A stretch of 50,357 nt of DNA from ZLKRG44 sp964555705 (GCA_964555705.1 CAZKTN010000019.1:1-50357); one strand, 5' to 3'. Numbered from the stretch's first letter, positions 25,393-34,353 are shown. The notes: generated by a model from the letters alone, not told the origin. Translations and numbers: made by a program.

Positions 25393-26265
25393 TCATGCCT
25401 GTGGCTCATGCGGCGCGAGCAGCGCCACCAGCTCCGCGTGCAGCGCGGGGTGCGCGGCAACTGCAGTGCGCCATCGCGTGCCGGGTGCGCCGCTCCACAG
25501 GCTGGGCTCGCCCGTCCAGTCCGAGTAGGTGCCGCCAGCCTCGCGCACCAGGAGGCCGAAGGGCCCTGCATCCCAGGGCATCATCATGGGCTCGACCGTG
25601 GCATCGCACCGTCCCGTGATGGCCAGCATCATCCCGTAGCAGTCGGTCCATCCACGGAGCCGTCCGGCGCGCTGTGCAAGAAGTTCGAGCGCGGCCGGGC
25701 ATCCGGCGCGATGGAAGTACTCCCATCCTGTCGTCACGACAAGCGCATCTCGAAGCGGCAGGGGGCTGCGCACGCACGCCCTCACGGGTGCGCGACCGGC
25801 GCGCTCCCACCACGCGCCCTGGCCGCGCGCGCCCCACACGCGCTCCCGCAGCGCGGGCATCTCGCACACGCCGGCGATGACCTCAGGCGCTTCGCCCGCA
25901 AGAGACTCAAGCGCGATGAGCGTGCCGAAGAGTGGCACTCCGCTCGCGAAGCTCACGGTGCCGTCGATCGGGTCAATGATCCAGCGGAAGTTCCCTTCGC
26001 CGGACTCCGTGCCGAACTCCTCGCCGATCATGGCGTCGTGGGGAAATGCGTCGGCGATCGCGTCGCGGATCAGTCGCTCGCAGGCGAGGTCCGCGTCGGT
26101 CAGGGGGCTACCGTCGGGCTTGCCATGCACGGCAAACGTCTGGCGCTCGAATGCGTCCAGCGCCAGATGTCCTGCGCGTGCGGCGACATCCCGCATCAGC
26201 GCGATGCGGGACGCGAGATCGCCGCTCTCGGGGTGCTCAGCCAAGCTCGAAGCTCGCGACGCCAT
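25393..26265 (-). CDS. Inositol-monophosphatase-family phosphatase (HisN-like)
   Basis: 290 residues with the Mg2+-binding motifs of the IMPase superfamily: GEEFG (near 81), WIIDPIDGTVSFASGVPLFG and, near the C terminus, MPWDAGPFGLLVREAGGTYSDW. The DGTVSFASGVP form fits the histidinol-phosphatase (HisN) branch, though inositol- or sugar-phosphatases use the same core. The start overlaps the end of the GNAT gene by 29 bp; a later ATG at 26196 would remove the overlap but also the first helix. Second gene of a minus-strand pair. Confidence 0.82.
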   Translation of the reverse strand: MASRASSLAEHPESGDLASRIALMRDVAARAGHLALDAFERQTFAVHGKPDGSPLTDADLACERLIRDAIADAFPHDAMIGEEFGTESGEGNFRWIIDPIDGTVSFASGVPLFGTLIALESLAGEAPEVIAGVCEMPALRERVWGARGQGAWWERAGRAPVRACVRSPLPLRDALVVTTGWEYFHRAGCPAALELLAQRAGRLRGWTDCYGMMLAITGRCDATVEPMMMPWDAGPFGLLVREAGGTYSDWTGEPSLWSGAPGTRWRTAVAAHPALHAELVALLAPHEPQA

Positions 26266-27139
26266 AGATCCGTTCCCAAGGCAGCGCCGGTGGCGTGCCC
26301 AGCGTCATCTTCGCGCATCCGAAGGTCTCGCGCATGCCGTGACGATTGACGAGCGCCATCGCGTCGGGGTTTCGCTCGGGTACGTCGAGATGGACCGGGA
26401 CACCGGGTAGCGCATCGAGAAGGTGCGCGAGCAGCGACTCCGCGATCGATGGGCTGTCCGCGAACAGCGGGCCGATGCGCATGCCAGTCCGCGCCCGGCG
26501 TGCCACCGCAAGGCCAGTCACCGCACCGTGCTCGACTGCCGCAAGGGGGAGCGCCCCGGGTTGCGAAATCCAGCATCTCATGAGGCGCTCTCGGGGACCG
26601 GGGAAGTGTGTGGCGTCGTACCGGATGACCTCCTCAAGCGACAGGTCCCCGACAGGCACGATCGTCGCGTCGCATCCGGCAGCCCCGGCCAATCGCACCA
26701 CGCGTGACGCTGGTGGACGTGACACTGCTGCCTCAAACCGCAGCTCGCGGTGTTCCCTGACGAACCCGCCCTTGGCGTAGAAGGGCTCCATCGCGAACAC
26801 GCCATCCATGCCGATCGGCGCACCGGGATTGAGGCGATCGATGAGAAGCTGCTTTCGCGCATGCCAGAGCCGGCGCCCGATGCCCCGGCCACGAAGGTCT
26901 GGGCGCACGATGAAGAAGCCCATGAAGCCGTACGTGCCGCCGTAGCTCACGATGGATCCGCCTGCGGCGAGCGCGCCGTCGAGCTCGACGGCAACGAAGC
27001 CGTCGGGATCCGCAGTCCAGAAGCAGTCAGGATCATGCAGGCCGGGGTTCCATCCCTCCGCAGCGGCCCAGTCGACGAGCACGTCGAACTCGACGCGGAG
27101 CATGGGTCGGAGATGGCCGTGAATCGTCCCCGATTCCAT
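26237..27139 (-). CDS. GNAT acetyltransferase with C-terminal extension
   Basis: 300 residues. Residues about 10-140 form a GNAT domain with the acetyl-CoA loop RPDLRGRGIGRRLW and FYAKGGF. The remaining 160 residues (IVPVGDLSLEEVIRYDATHFPGPRERLMRCW onward) form the second domain seen in YitH/HolE-like acetyltransferases. The acceptor is unknown. It shares a 26-bp divergent interval with the SYLF lipoprotein gene, with TACCCT 8 nt upstream of the ATG. Confidence 0.8.
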   Translation of the reverse strand: MESGTIHGHLRPMLRVEFDVLVDWAAAEGWNPGLHDPDCFWTADPDGFVAVELDGALAAGGSIVSYGGTYGFMGFFIVRPDLRGRGIGRRLWHARKQLLIDRLNPGAPIGMDGVFAMEPFYAKGGFVREHRELRFEAAVSRPPASRVVRLAGAAGCDATIVPVGDLSLEEVIRYDATHFPGPRERLMRCWISQPGALPLAAVEHGAVTGLAVARRARTGMRIGPLFADSPSIAESLLAHLLDALPGVPVHLDVPERNPDAMALVNRHGMRETFGCAKMTLGTPPALPWERIYGVASFELG

Positions 27140-27147
27140 AGGCTGCG

Positions 27148-27157
27148 AGGGTATCCT
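27148..27157. promoter_or_regulatory. Back-to-back -10-like element shared by divergent genes
   Basis: AGGGTATCCT. Read on the plus strand it ends in TATCCT, 8 nt before ATG 27166; on the minus strand it gives TACCCT, 8 nt before ATG 27139. The two hexamers share the central TA. With only 26 bp between the start codons both messages must be leaderless or nearly so, unless the promoters lie inside the opposing genes. Confidence 0.55.
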
Positions 27158-27165
27158 GCGCCCCC

Positions 27166-27810
27166 ATGATGAAGAACATCCTTCCGATTGCCGTTGTTGT
27201 CGCTGCCGCGCTCCAGCTTGTGGGTTGCGGCGCAAGCACCATGTCCGCCCGTGTCACCAATGCCGTGGACACCATCAACCGGCTCAATGCCTCCGCTGAG
27301 AAGCCCACCAAGGAGGACATGAAGAACGTGAAGGGCGTCGTCATCATGCACACCGCGCAGGGCGGCCTTGGGGTCGGCGGCGAGGGTGGTGGCGGCGTCG
27401 TGATGAAGGCGATCGGCCGCGGATGGGGTGCGCCGTTCGCGATGGACGTCGCCGCCGGCACGATCGGACTCCAGATCGGCGGACAGTCGAAGCACTTCAT
27501 GATCGTCTTCTACGACGAGGGTGCGCTCAGCCAGTTCGTCAATGGCGGCATGCAGCTGCAGGCAGTTGGTGAGGGCACCGGAGGCACGTCGACCGGCGAC
27601 ACTCGCTCCACGAGCACGCTCTACAAGCCATTCATCGCGGGCGCTGGCCTCTACGGTGGGCTGCAGCTCGGCGGACTCAACTTCGCGCCCGCCACGAAGG
27701 TCAACAGCGCGACCTACGAGTCTGCCACCGCCACCGAGATCCTCGACGGCAAGGTCACCAAGCCGGAGAACCTGTCTTCGCTCACGAAGGCGCTCGACGC
27801 GCTGCGGTGA
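27166..27810 (+). CDS. SYLF-domain (Ysc84-like) lipoprotein
   Basis: 214 residues. Signal peptide with lipobox LVGC, lipidated Cys near residue 21. The rest is a SYLF domain: VKGVVIMHTAQGGLGVGGEGGGGVVM, RGWGAPFAMDVAAGTIGLQIGGQSKHFMIVFYDEGAL and LYGGLQLGG. SYLF domains bind lipids in eukaryotes; bacterial lipoproteins of this kind are common but poorly characterised. It is a single-gene unit, bounded by the shared promoter element upstream and a strong terminator downstream. Confidence 0.9.
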   Translation: MMKNILPIAVVVAAALQLVGCGASTMSARVTNAVDTINRLNASAEKPTKEDMKNVKGVVIMHTAQGGLGVGGEGGGGVVMKAIGRGWGAPFAMDVAAGTIGLQIGGQSKHFMIVFYDEGALSQFVNGGMQLQAVGEGTGGTSTGDTRSTSTLYKPFIAGAGLYGGLQLGGLNFAPATKVNSATYESATATEILDGKVTKPENLSSLTKALDALR

Positions 27811-27855
27811 GCGGAAACTGCGCGCACTCGCGCGCATGAGGCGCCAGGACATGTT

Positions 27856-27897
27856 GGACGCCGCTGCAGCGAAGGCCTGCCGCGGCGTCCTTTCGTT
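27856..27897 (+). terminator. Rho-independent terminator
   Basis: A 9-bp perfect stem GGACGCCGC/GCGGCGTCC (27856-27864 and 27882-27890) with an inner GCAG/CTGC pairing, followed by TTTCGTTT. It ends the SYLF lipoprotein gene. Confidence 0.85.
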
Positions 27898-27921
27898 TGT
27901 GGCGGCGTGTCGCGCGAGGTC

Positions 27922-27927
27922 TAGGAT
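27922..27927 (+). promoter_or_regulatory. -10-like hexamer TAGGAT before the P-type ATPase
   Basis: TAGGAT lies 6 nt before GTG 27934, after the lipoprotein terminator, so transcription must restart here. Confidence 0.4.
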
Positions 27928-27933
27928 CCCGCC

Positions 27934-30687
27934 GTGGCTCGGTCAGACCAGGCTCCCTGGCATGCGCTTCCTGCGGACGAGGCGCTCCGCCGCCTCGGGA
28001 GCGATGGCGCGTCGGGGCTTGCGCCGTCAGAGGCTGCGCAGCGGCTCGCTCGCGACGGGCCGAACCGGATCACGGCACGGCGTGCGGCGCCGTGGTGGAA
28101 GCTCGCTCTCGCGCAGTTCCATGCGCCGCTTGTCTACCTGCTGCTGGTGGCGGGCATTGTCACGCTGGTGCTGGGCGAGTATGTCGACAGCGCAGTGATC
28201 ATGGGGGTCGTGCTGGTCAACGCCGTCGTCGGCTTCATACAGGAGCAGCGCGCAGTGAAGGCAATCGATGCGCTGGCGCGGTCGATGAGCATCGAGACGA
28301 CCGTCATCCGGGGAGGGGAGCGGAGGCGCATCGATGCTGGCGAGCTGTGCATTGGCGACATCGTCGTGCTAGAGCCCGGTGACCGGGTGCCGGCGGACTC
28401 CAGGGTGGTGCACGCACGTGACCTCAAGGTCGACGAGTCGATGCTCACGGGCGAGTCGAAGGCCGTCTCCAAGTCGGTGGCCGAGATGCCCGAGGGCACC
28501 GTGCTCGCAGACCGCGAGGGTATGGCCTACGCGGGATCGCTGGTGGTGCGCGGCAGCGGGCGCGCGATGGTGGTGGCGATCGCAGATGACACCGAGATTG
28601 GCCGCATCAGCGGCATGATCGCCTCCGCCGAGGAGATCGCCACCCCGCTGACGAGGAAGATTGCCGCCTTCAGCACGCTGCTGCTGTGGGTGATCCTCGT
28701 GATCGCCGCATTGGCCTTCGGTCTGGGCGTCATGCGGGGAGAGCCGATGGCCGAGATGTTCAAGGCCGCGGTGGCGCTGGCCGTGGGCGCGATCCCCGAG
28801 GGGCTGCCCGCGGCCGTCACCATAATGCTTGCGGTGGGCGTCGCGCGCATGGCGTCGCGACGCGCGATCATCAGGAAGCTGCCGGCGGTGGAGGCGCTCG
28901 GAAGCGTCACGGTGATCTGCTCCGACAAGACGGGCACGCTCACACGCAACGAGATGACGGTGGCCGCTGTCGTCGCCGGCGGCACGCCCTTTGACGTGAC
29001 TGGGGCTGGCTACGAGCGGGAGGGGTCGTTCCAGTGCGGCGGGGTCCCCGTGGATGTGGCAGATTGCCCTGCGCTGTTCGGCATGCTCGAGTCCGCGGCG
29101 CTCTGCAACGACGCGACGCTCACGCGTGACGCCTCCGGCATCGCGGGCATCCAGGGCGATCCCACGGAGGGTGCGCTTGTCGTTGCGGCCGCCAAGGCAT
29201 CACGCTCTGCGCCTGCGCTCGATCCGGCGGCACTGCGCGAGAGGTGGGTGCGCATCGATGCCATCCCGTTCGAGTCCGACCGCCAGTGGATGGCCACGCT
29301 GCACGAGGACAGGCAGCGCACCGCGCGGATGGTGCACGTGAAGGGCGCACTTGAGCGGGTGATCGCGATGTGCCGGGACGGCGGCATGGCCACCGCGCGC
29401 GGCGGGGTTGCGCCGCTCGATGAGGACGCTGTGCACGCTGCAGCGCGGCAGCTGTCGGCGCAGGGCCTGAGGGTGCTGGCGATGGCGCGCATGCCGTGGT
29501 CCGCCGATGCGCTTGATGAGACCGCCGTCGAGGGCGGCGGACTGGTGCTGCAGGGCATCACGGGCATGCTCGACCCGCCGCGCGATGAGGCGATCCTCGC
29601 AGTGAGGGCCTGCACGGATGCGGGAATCCAGGTGAAGATGATCACCGGCGACCACGCTGGCACTGCCGGGAGCATTGCGCGCATGATGGGCATCGGAGCG
29701 GGTCCGGGTGCGGCGGATGGGCCGTCCGTGCTCACCGGCGCCGAGCTCGCCGCCGTCTCGGATGCCGACCTCCCTGAGACCGTCGAGCGCACCGCGGTCT
29801 TCGCCCGCATGACGCCCGAGCAGAAGCTGCGTCTCGTGCGCGCCCTGCAGTCGCGGGGCCATGTCGTGGCGATGACGGGTGACGGCGTAAACGATGCGCC
29901 GGCGCTGCGGCAGGCGGACGTCGGCGTCGCCATGGGGCAGGCGGGGACCGAGGTCGCCAAGGATGCGGCTGACATCGTGCTCGCGGATGACAACTTCGCG
30001 ACCATCGAGGCTGCGGTGGAGGAAGGGCGGAGCGTCTTCAACACGCTCACCAAGTTCATCGCATGGACGCTGCCCACGAACATCGGGGAGGGGCTCGTGA
30101 TCCTGCTGGCGATCCTGCTGGCGTGGCCGCTGCCGATCCTGCCGGTGCAGGCGCTCTACATCAACATGTTCACGTCGGTGCTGCTTGGGATCCCGCTCGT
30201 CTTCGAGCGGCGCGACCCCGACATCATGCAGCGTCCGCCTAGGGACCCGCGTCGGCCGCTGATGACATTCGAGCTGTTCATGCGGACCGGGCTGATGTCG
30301 GTGCTGCTTTGCGCCGGATCGATGACGATGTTCCACCTCGAGCTCGAGCGCGGCATGGGCGAGCCTGTCGCAAGGACCGCCGCGGTGTCGGTGATCGTGG
30401 TCGGCGAGATGCTCTACCTCTTCCCGTGCCGTGCGCTGCTTCGCCCCGCGTGGAGCGTGCCGCTGCTGTCGAACATGTGGCTGTGGGCGGGCATCGCAGC
30501 GATGCTGTGCGTTCAGGTGGCGTTCTCCGAGTGGTCAGTGGCCAATGCGCTCTTCCACTCGGCACCCATGGACGCAACCGCATGGATGCGAGTCGCCGCG
30601 ATGGGGCTCGGGATGGGCCTGATCGTGGAGACCGAGAAGGCGATCCGCCGCATGACCGGGAGGTCCGCATCGGCTGACTCGGCATGA
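27934..30687 (+). CDS. P-type cation ATPase (P2-like)
   Basis: 917 residues from GTG. Actuator loop LTGES (171-175), M4 motif VGAIPEGLPAAV, phosphorylated Asp331 in CSDKTGTLT, and hinge TGDGVNDAPALRQADVGVAMG (Asp650, Asp654) are intact, with an N-terminal cation-ATPase domain and a C-terminal six-helix region. The PEGLP motif places it with P2-type pumps such as Ca2+-ATPases. In M6, however, the aligned segment reads LYINMFTSVLLGIPL: the Asn and Thr are present but the Asp that SERCA uses for Ca2+ is Ser. The transported ion is therefore uncertain. Followed after 30 nt by a nucleoside transporter. Confidence 0.9.
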   Translation: MARSDQAPWHALPADEALRRLGSDGASGLAPSEAAQRLARDGPNRITARRAAPWWKLALAQFHAPLVYLLLVAGIVTLVLGEYVDSAVIMGVVLVNAVVGFIQEQRAVKAIDALARSMSIETTVIRGGERRRIDAGELCIGDIVVLEPGDRVPADSRVVHARDLKVDESMLTGESKAVSKSVAEMPEGTVLADREGMAYAGSLVVRGSGRAMVVAIADDTEIGRISGMIASAEEIATPLTRKIAAFSTLLLWVILVIAALAFGLGVMRGEPMAEMFKAAVALAVGAIPEGLPAAVTIMLAVGVARMASRRAIIRKLPAVEALGSVTVICSDKTGTLTRNEMTVAAVVAGGTPFDVTGAGYEREGSFQCGGVPVDVADCPALFGMLESAALCNDATLTRDASGIAGIQGDPTEGALVVAAAKASRSAPALDPAALRERWVRIDAIPFESDRQWMATLHEDRQRTARMVHVKGALERVIAMCRDGGMATARGGVAPLDEDAVHAAARQLSAQGLRVLAMARMPWSADALDETAVEGGGLVLQGITGMLDPPRDEAILAVRACTDAGIQVKMITGDHAGTAGSIARMMGIGAGPGAADGPSVLTGAELAAVSDADLPETVERTAVFARMTPEQKLRLVRALQSRGHVVAMTGDGVNDAPALRQADVGVAMGQAGTEVAKDAADIVLADDNFATIEAAVEEGRSVFNTLTKFIAWTLPTNIGEGLVILLAILLAWPLPILPVQALYINMFTSVLLGIPLVFERRDPDIMQRPPRDPRRPLMTFELFMRTGLMSVLLCAGSMTMFHLELERGMGEPVARTAAVSVIVVGEMLYLFPCRALLRPAWSVPLLSNMWLWAGIAAMLCVQVAFSEWSVANALFHSAPMDATAWMRVAAMGLGMGLIVETEKAIRRMTGRSASADSA

Positions 30688-30704
30688 GGCATCCGTGCCT
30701 GCCC

Positions 30705-30710
30705 TAGCAT
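30705..30710 (+). promoter_or_regulatory. -10-like hexamer TAGCAT before the nucleoside transporter
   Basis: CCCTAGCAT lies in the 30-bp gap after the ATPase, 7 nt before ATG 30718, with no Shine-Dalgarno. Confidence 0.4.
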
Positions 30711-30717
30711 CCGCCGC

Positions 30718-32001
30718 ATGGGTCAGCTGACCGGCCTGCTCGGCATCGCGGCGCTCCTGCTCATCGCGCTCGCCCTCTCGAGCGACCGTCACCGCATCAG
30801 CTTGCGCACGGTGCTGGTGGGCGTTGGGGCCCAGCTGTGCCTGGCGTACCTGATGCTGCGGTTCCCGCCCGTGTCGGTGCCCTTCGATGCGATCGCGGCG
30901 GTCGTGGCGCAGGTGATCTCGTTCGCGGACGAGGGGACTGCCTTCATCTTCGGCAACGCGGCCGATGTGGGCGGACCCTGGGGATTCATCTTCGCGGTCA
31001 AGGTGCTGCCGATCATCGTCTTCTTCGCGTCGCTGATGGCGGTGCTCTACCACCTCGGTGTGATGCAGCGGGTGATCGCCGCGTTTGCGTGGGCGATCCG
31101 GGCGGTGATGGGCGTCACCGGAACCGAGTCGCTCTCGGCGGCCGCCAACATCTTCGTGGGCCAGACCGAGGCGCCTCTGACGATCCGGCCGTTCATCGCG
31201 GGCCTCACGCGATCGCAGGTGATGTGCGTGATGGCGTGCGGGTTTGCGACGATCGCGGGTTCGGTGATGGCCGCGTACATCTCGCTGCTGGGCGGGCAGG
31301 ACGAGGCTGCCCGCATCCTTGTCGCCAAGCACTTCATCACGGCGAGCGTGATGTCCGCGCCTGCGGCGATCGTGATGGCCAAGATCATGTTGCCCGAGAC
31401 CGGATCGCCGCGCGAGGAGTCGCTCGAGTCAATGCAGTCGATGCCGCGCACCACGACGAATGTCGTGGATGCGGCTGCGGTTGGCGCCGGGGACGGCCTG
31501 CGCCTGGCGCTCAATGTGGCGGCGATGCTCGTCGCGTTCGTGGCGCTCATCGCGCTGCTGAACTACCCGCTCGCGGCACTGAGCCAGTTGGATGCGGTGG
31601 CCGCGCTCCGCGAGCAGTACGGCATCCCGGTGCTCACATTCCAGAACATCCTCGGGATGCTGCTGAAGCCCATCGCATGGTGCATGGGCGCCGGGAGCGA
31701 CTCGGCGGCGCTCGGCTCGCTGATGGGGCAGCAGGTGATCGCCACCGAGTTCGTGGCCTACGCCGACCTTGCCCGCATGAAGGTCGAGGGCGGCATCTCG
31801 CCGCGGGGCGCGCACATCGCCACCTTTGCGCTCTGCGGATTCGCGAACCTCCCCTCCATCGCGATCCAGATCGGCGGGCTCAGCGCGCTTGCGCCCGATC
31901 GCCGGAGCGACTTCGCCGCGATCGGGCCACGTGCGATGGTCGCGGGCGCGCTCGCGTGCTGGATGACGGGCGCAGTGGCCTCAGTGTTCCTGCCGGCGTG
32001 A
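30718..32001 (+). CDS. Concentrative nucleoside transporter (CNT/NupC family)
   Basis: 427 residues with about eight to ten membrane helices. Family motifs seen are FIFGNAADVGGPWGFIFAVKVLPIIVFFASL, TGTESLSAAANIFVGQTEAPL, FATIAGSVMAAYISLLG and, near the C terminus, CGFANLPSIAIQIGG. CNT proteins import nucleosides with Na+ or H+. The GQTEAP and ESLSAAANIF motifs that form the substrate site are intact. The C terminus ends 55 bp before the convergent fumarase gene. Confidence 0.94.
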   Translation: MGQLTGLLGIAALLLIALALSSDRHRISLRTVLVGVGAQLCLAYLMLRFPPVSVPFDAIAAVVAQVISFADEGTAFIFGNAADVGGPWGFIFAVKVLPIIVFFASLMAVLYHLGVMQRVIAAFAWAIRAVMGVTGTESLSAAANIFVGQTEAPLTIRPFIAGLTRSQVMCVMACGFATIAGSVMAAYISLLGGQDEAARILVAKHFITASVMSAPAAIVMAKIMLPETGSPREESLESMQSMPRTTTNVVDAAAVGAGDGLRLALNVAAMLVAFVALIALLNYPLAALSQLDAVAALREQYGIPVLTFQNILGMLLKPIAWCMGAGSDSAALGSLMGQQVIATEFVAYADLARMKVEGGISPRGAHIATFALCGFANLPSIAIQIGGLSALAPDRRSDFAAIGPRAMVAGALACWMTGAVASVFLPA

Positions 32002-32056
32002 GCCGGCGCGCCTGGCGCAGGGCAGCGCCTTCGCGCGCGCACGCAGCTCAAGTCGG

Positions 32057-33553
32057 TCAGCCGCCGCCCGGGCCCTTGCCGCCAGGCTTGGTCATCGCGG
32101 TGGCGTCGAGCAGCCGGTCAAGCTGCGTGTGGTCGAGGATTCCGGTCCGCGTGCAGTACTCGCGGATCGTCTCGCCTGTCTTGAGCGCGTCCTTGGCCAT
32201 CGCCGCCGCTGCGTCGTAGCCGATCACGGGCGCGAGCGAGGTGACCATCATGAGGCTCCGCTCCACGGTCGAGGCTGCCGCAGGCGTGACCTCAAGACCG
32301 GCGATGCAGGTGTCGTTGAGCATCCGGCATCCGTTGGCGAGAAGCTCGACCGACTCGAGGAGCCGCTCCGAGATGACAGGCATCGCCATGTTCAGCTCGA
32401 GCACCGAGCCGACGCCGCCAAGCGCCGCACACCCGATTGCCGCATCATTGCCCACCACCTGGCACGCGACCATGATCACGCTCTCGCAGATCACGGGGTT
32501 GACCTTGCCCGGCATGATCGACGATCCGGGCTGCGTGGCGGGAAGCGACAGCTCGCCAAGCCCGCACCGAGGGCCGGAGCCGAGCCAGCGGATGTCATTG
32601 GCGATCTTCGTGAGAGACACGGCGACCGTGCGCAGGTGACCGTGCGCCTCGACCACGCAGTCGCGCGTGGCCTGCGCCTCGAAGTGATTGCGCGCCTCCG
32701 TGAAGCGGATGCCCGTCGCGCGCGTGAGCCGTGCGCACACCTTCGCGCCAAGCTTGGGGTGCGCGTTGATGCCGGTGCCGACGGCCGTGCCGCCGATGGG
32801 CAGGTTGCCGGCAAGCGCCGCCGCGGCGAGCGATGCGCGCCGGATGCCCTCCTCAACCTGCGCGGCGTATCCGGAGAACTCCTGCCCGAGCCGGATTGGA
32901 GTGGCATCCATCAGGTGAGTGCGGCCGATCTTCACGATGCGGTCCCACGACTTCGCCTTGGCGCGCAGCCCCTTCGCGAGCCGGTCGAGCGCAGGCACCA
33001 GGACCTCATGGATCGCCACCGCACCGGCGACCTGCATGGACGTGGGGAATGTGTCGTTGGAACTCTGGCCGCAGTTGACGTGGTCGTTGGGATGGACGGG
33101 ATGCTTGGAGCCGATCGGCTTGCCCGCGCGGCGGCTGGCCACGTTGGAGATGACCTCGTTCACGTTCATGTTCGTGGACGTGCCCGAGCCCGTCTGGAAC
33201 ACGTCGATGGGGAAGTGGCGCATGAACTCGGGCTCATGGCCGGGTGTGCCGTCAGGCGTGAGCGCAGCGAGGATCTCGTTGCACGCACCGACGATGGCGG
33301 TGGCCTTGGAGCGCTCGAGTGTGCGCAGCTCCGCGTTGGCCTCGGCGCAGCAGCGCTTGAGCAGCACGTGCGCGGCGATCTGCCGGCGCGGCACTGGCCG
33401 GAACGAGACCGGGAAGTTGAGGACCGCGCGCTGCGTGGTCGCGCCGTAGAGCGCGTCGGCGGGGACGGTCATGTCGCCCATCGAGTCGCTCTCGCGACGG
33501 GTTGCGGTGCGCCGGGAAGAGCCGCTCTTTCGTGCAGGTCGTGTCGATGCCAT
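32057..33553 (-). CDS. fumC: Class II fumarate hydratase
   Basis: Interconverts fumarate and malate in the TCA cycle. 498 residues. FQTGSGTSTNMNVNEV, HPNDHVNCGQSSND, GRTHLMDATPIRLGQEFSG (catalytic His) and the signature GSSIMPGKVNP with its catalytic Ser are all present, identifying class II fumarase rather than aspartase. About 25 basic residues precede the core. ATG 33553 has GGAGG 7 nt upstream. TAGGAT (33582-33587, minus strand) 28 nt upstream may be its -10, giving a leader that contains the Shine-Dalgarno. Confidence 0.95.
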   Translation of the reverse strand: MASTRPARKSGSSRRTATRRESDSMGDMTVPADALYGATTQRAVLNFPVSFRPVPRRQIAAHVLLKRCCAEANAELRTLERSKATAIVGACNEILAALTPDGTPGHEPEFMRHFPIDVFQTGSGTSTNMNVNEVISNVASRRAGKPIGSKHPVHPNDHVNCGQSSNDTFPTSMQVAGAVAIHEVLVPALDRLAKGLRAKAKSWDRIVKIGRTHLMDATPIRLGQEFSGYAAQVEEGIRRASLAAAALAGNLPIGGTAVGTGINAHPKLGAKVCARLTRATGIRFTEARNHFEAQATRDCVVEAHGHLRTVAVSLTKIANDIRWLGSGPRCGLGELSLPATQPGSSIMPGKVNPVICESVIMVACQVVGNDAAIGCAALGGVGSVLELNMAMPVISERLLESVELLANGCRMLNDTCIAGLEVTPAAASTVERSLMMVTSLAPVIGYDAAAAMAKDALKTGETIREYCTRTGILDHTQLDRLLDATAMTKPGGKGPGGG

Positions 33554-33632
33554 GCGATTGCCTCCGTGGATCGGGTCGAGGATCCTACGGGGCATCGGCA
33601 AGCGCGTCGCCAGCCGCTATGGAGACCGTTCG

Positions 33633-34295
33633 CTAGCCGCTCCGGCGCCGGCGCCGGGGTCCCGCGAGCGTGCACGGCACTCCAGCAAGAAGCGCAAGTG
33701 CACCCGGTGCAGGGATGACACCAGCATTCGTCCAGGTGCCCGGAGTGTCCTCCCACAGGTACTCGAAGATCGCCTTCGGCTGGCCGAAGTCGCTGCCGGC
33801 AAGCTGCAGGCGCATCCATCCGTAGTGGTAGTGCCCGGTCTGGCTGCTGCGGAACCTGAAGCCGAAGAGGTTCTGCGAGCTGTTGAAGTTGAACGCGGTG
33901 CTGCCGGAGGTCTCGATGCCGAGCGGTCCTTGCGCGAACGAGGAACCGCTGCCGATCTCGGTGCGGAACTGAAGGTTGTCGATGAGATCGCCGCTCGATC
34001 CGCCCGCGGCCATGAAGCCGAACTCCCCCTGGCCAGCGAGCATCATGGTGCCTACGCCGTAGATGTTGAGGTCCCAGCCGGCGATCGAGTCGCGCGACGA
34101 TCCGTAGGTTCCGCTGTGCAGGTCGATGAAGAGCCCGTCGGCGCTCGAGGGGATGTCGATGCTCACGACGCCGCTGTAGACGAAGTCCGCGCACGCCACC
34201 GATGACGTCCCGAGGCTCGCTGCAAGGCCCATGCTTGCAGAGATCAGGCAGGACGTGCCGGCACGTGGAATGGCGGGGTGGGGGTGGTATGGCAT
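33633..34295 (-). CDS. Exported protein with degenerate PEP-CTERM-like tail
   Basis: 220 residues. The signal-peptide region has a long N-terminal extension (MPYHPHPAIPRAGTSCLISASMG...) with likely cleavage near SVACA-DF. The body is a Gly/Ser-rich beta-type sequence with SADGLFIDLHSG, GWMRLQLAG and FEYLWEDTPGTWTNAG. The tail reads VIPAPGALALLAGVPCTLAGPRRRRR: a PAPGALALL sorting motif and an Arg cluster as in PEP-CTERM proteins, but the middle is interrupted by Pro, Cys and Gly, so the helix is weak. GGAG 8 nt upstream supports ATG 34295. Function unknown; likely surface or matrix protein. Confidence 0.75.
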   Translation of the reverse strand: MPYHPHPAIPRAGTSCLISASMGLAASLGTSSVACADFVYSGVVSIDIPSSADGLFIDLHSGTYGSSRDSIAGWDLNIYGVGTMMLAGQGEFGFMAAGGSSGDLIDNLQFRTEIGSGSSFAQGPLGIETSGSTAFNFNSSQNLFGFRFRSSQTGHYHYGWMRLQLAGSDFGQPKAIFEYLWEDTPGTWTNAGVIPAPGALALLAGVPCTLAGPRRRRRSG

Positions 34296-34335
34296 GCGGG
34301 TACTCCGGGGCTGGTTGCGGAACGACACCCCACCC

Positions 34336-34353
34336 TCGAATCCATGAATTCGA
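34336..34353. promoter_or_regulatory. 18-bp near-palindrome upstream of the PEP-CTERM-like gene
   Basis: TCGAATCCATGAATTCGA: 6-bp arms TCGAAT/ATTCGA around a 6-bp centre, about 41-58 bp upstream of the minus-strand ATG 34295, in an A+T-richer stretch. Candidate operator or promoter element. Confidence 0.4.
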
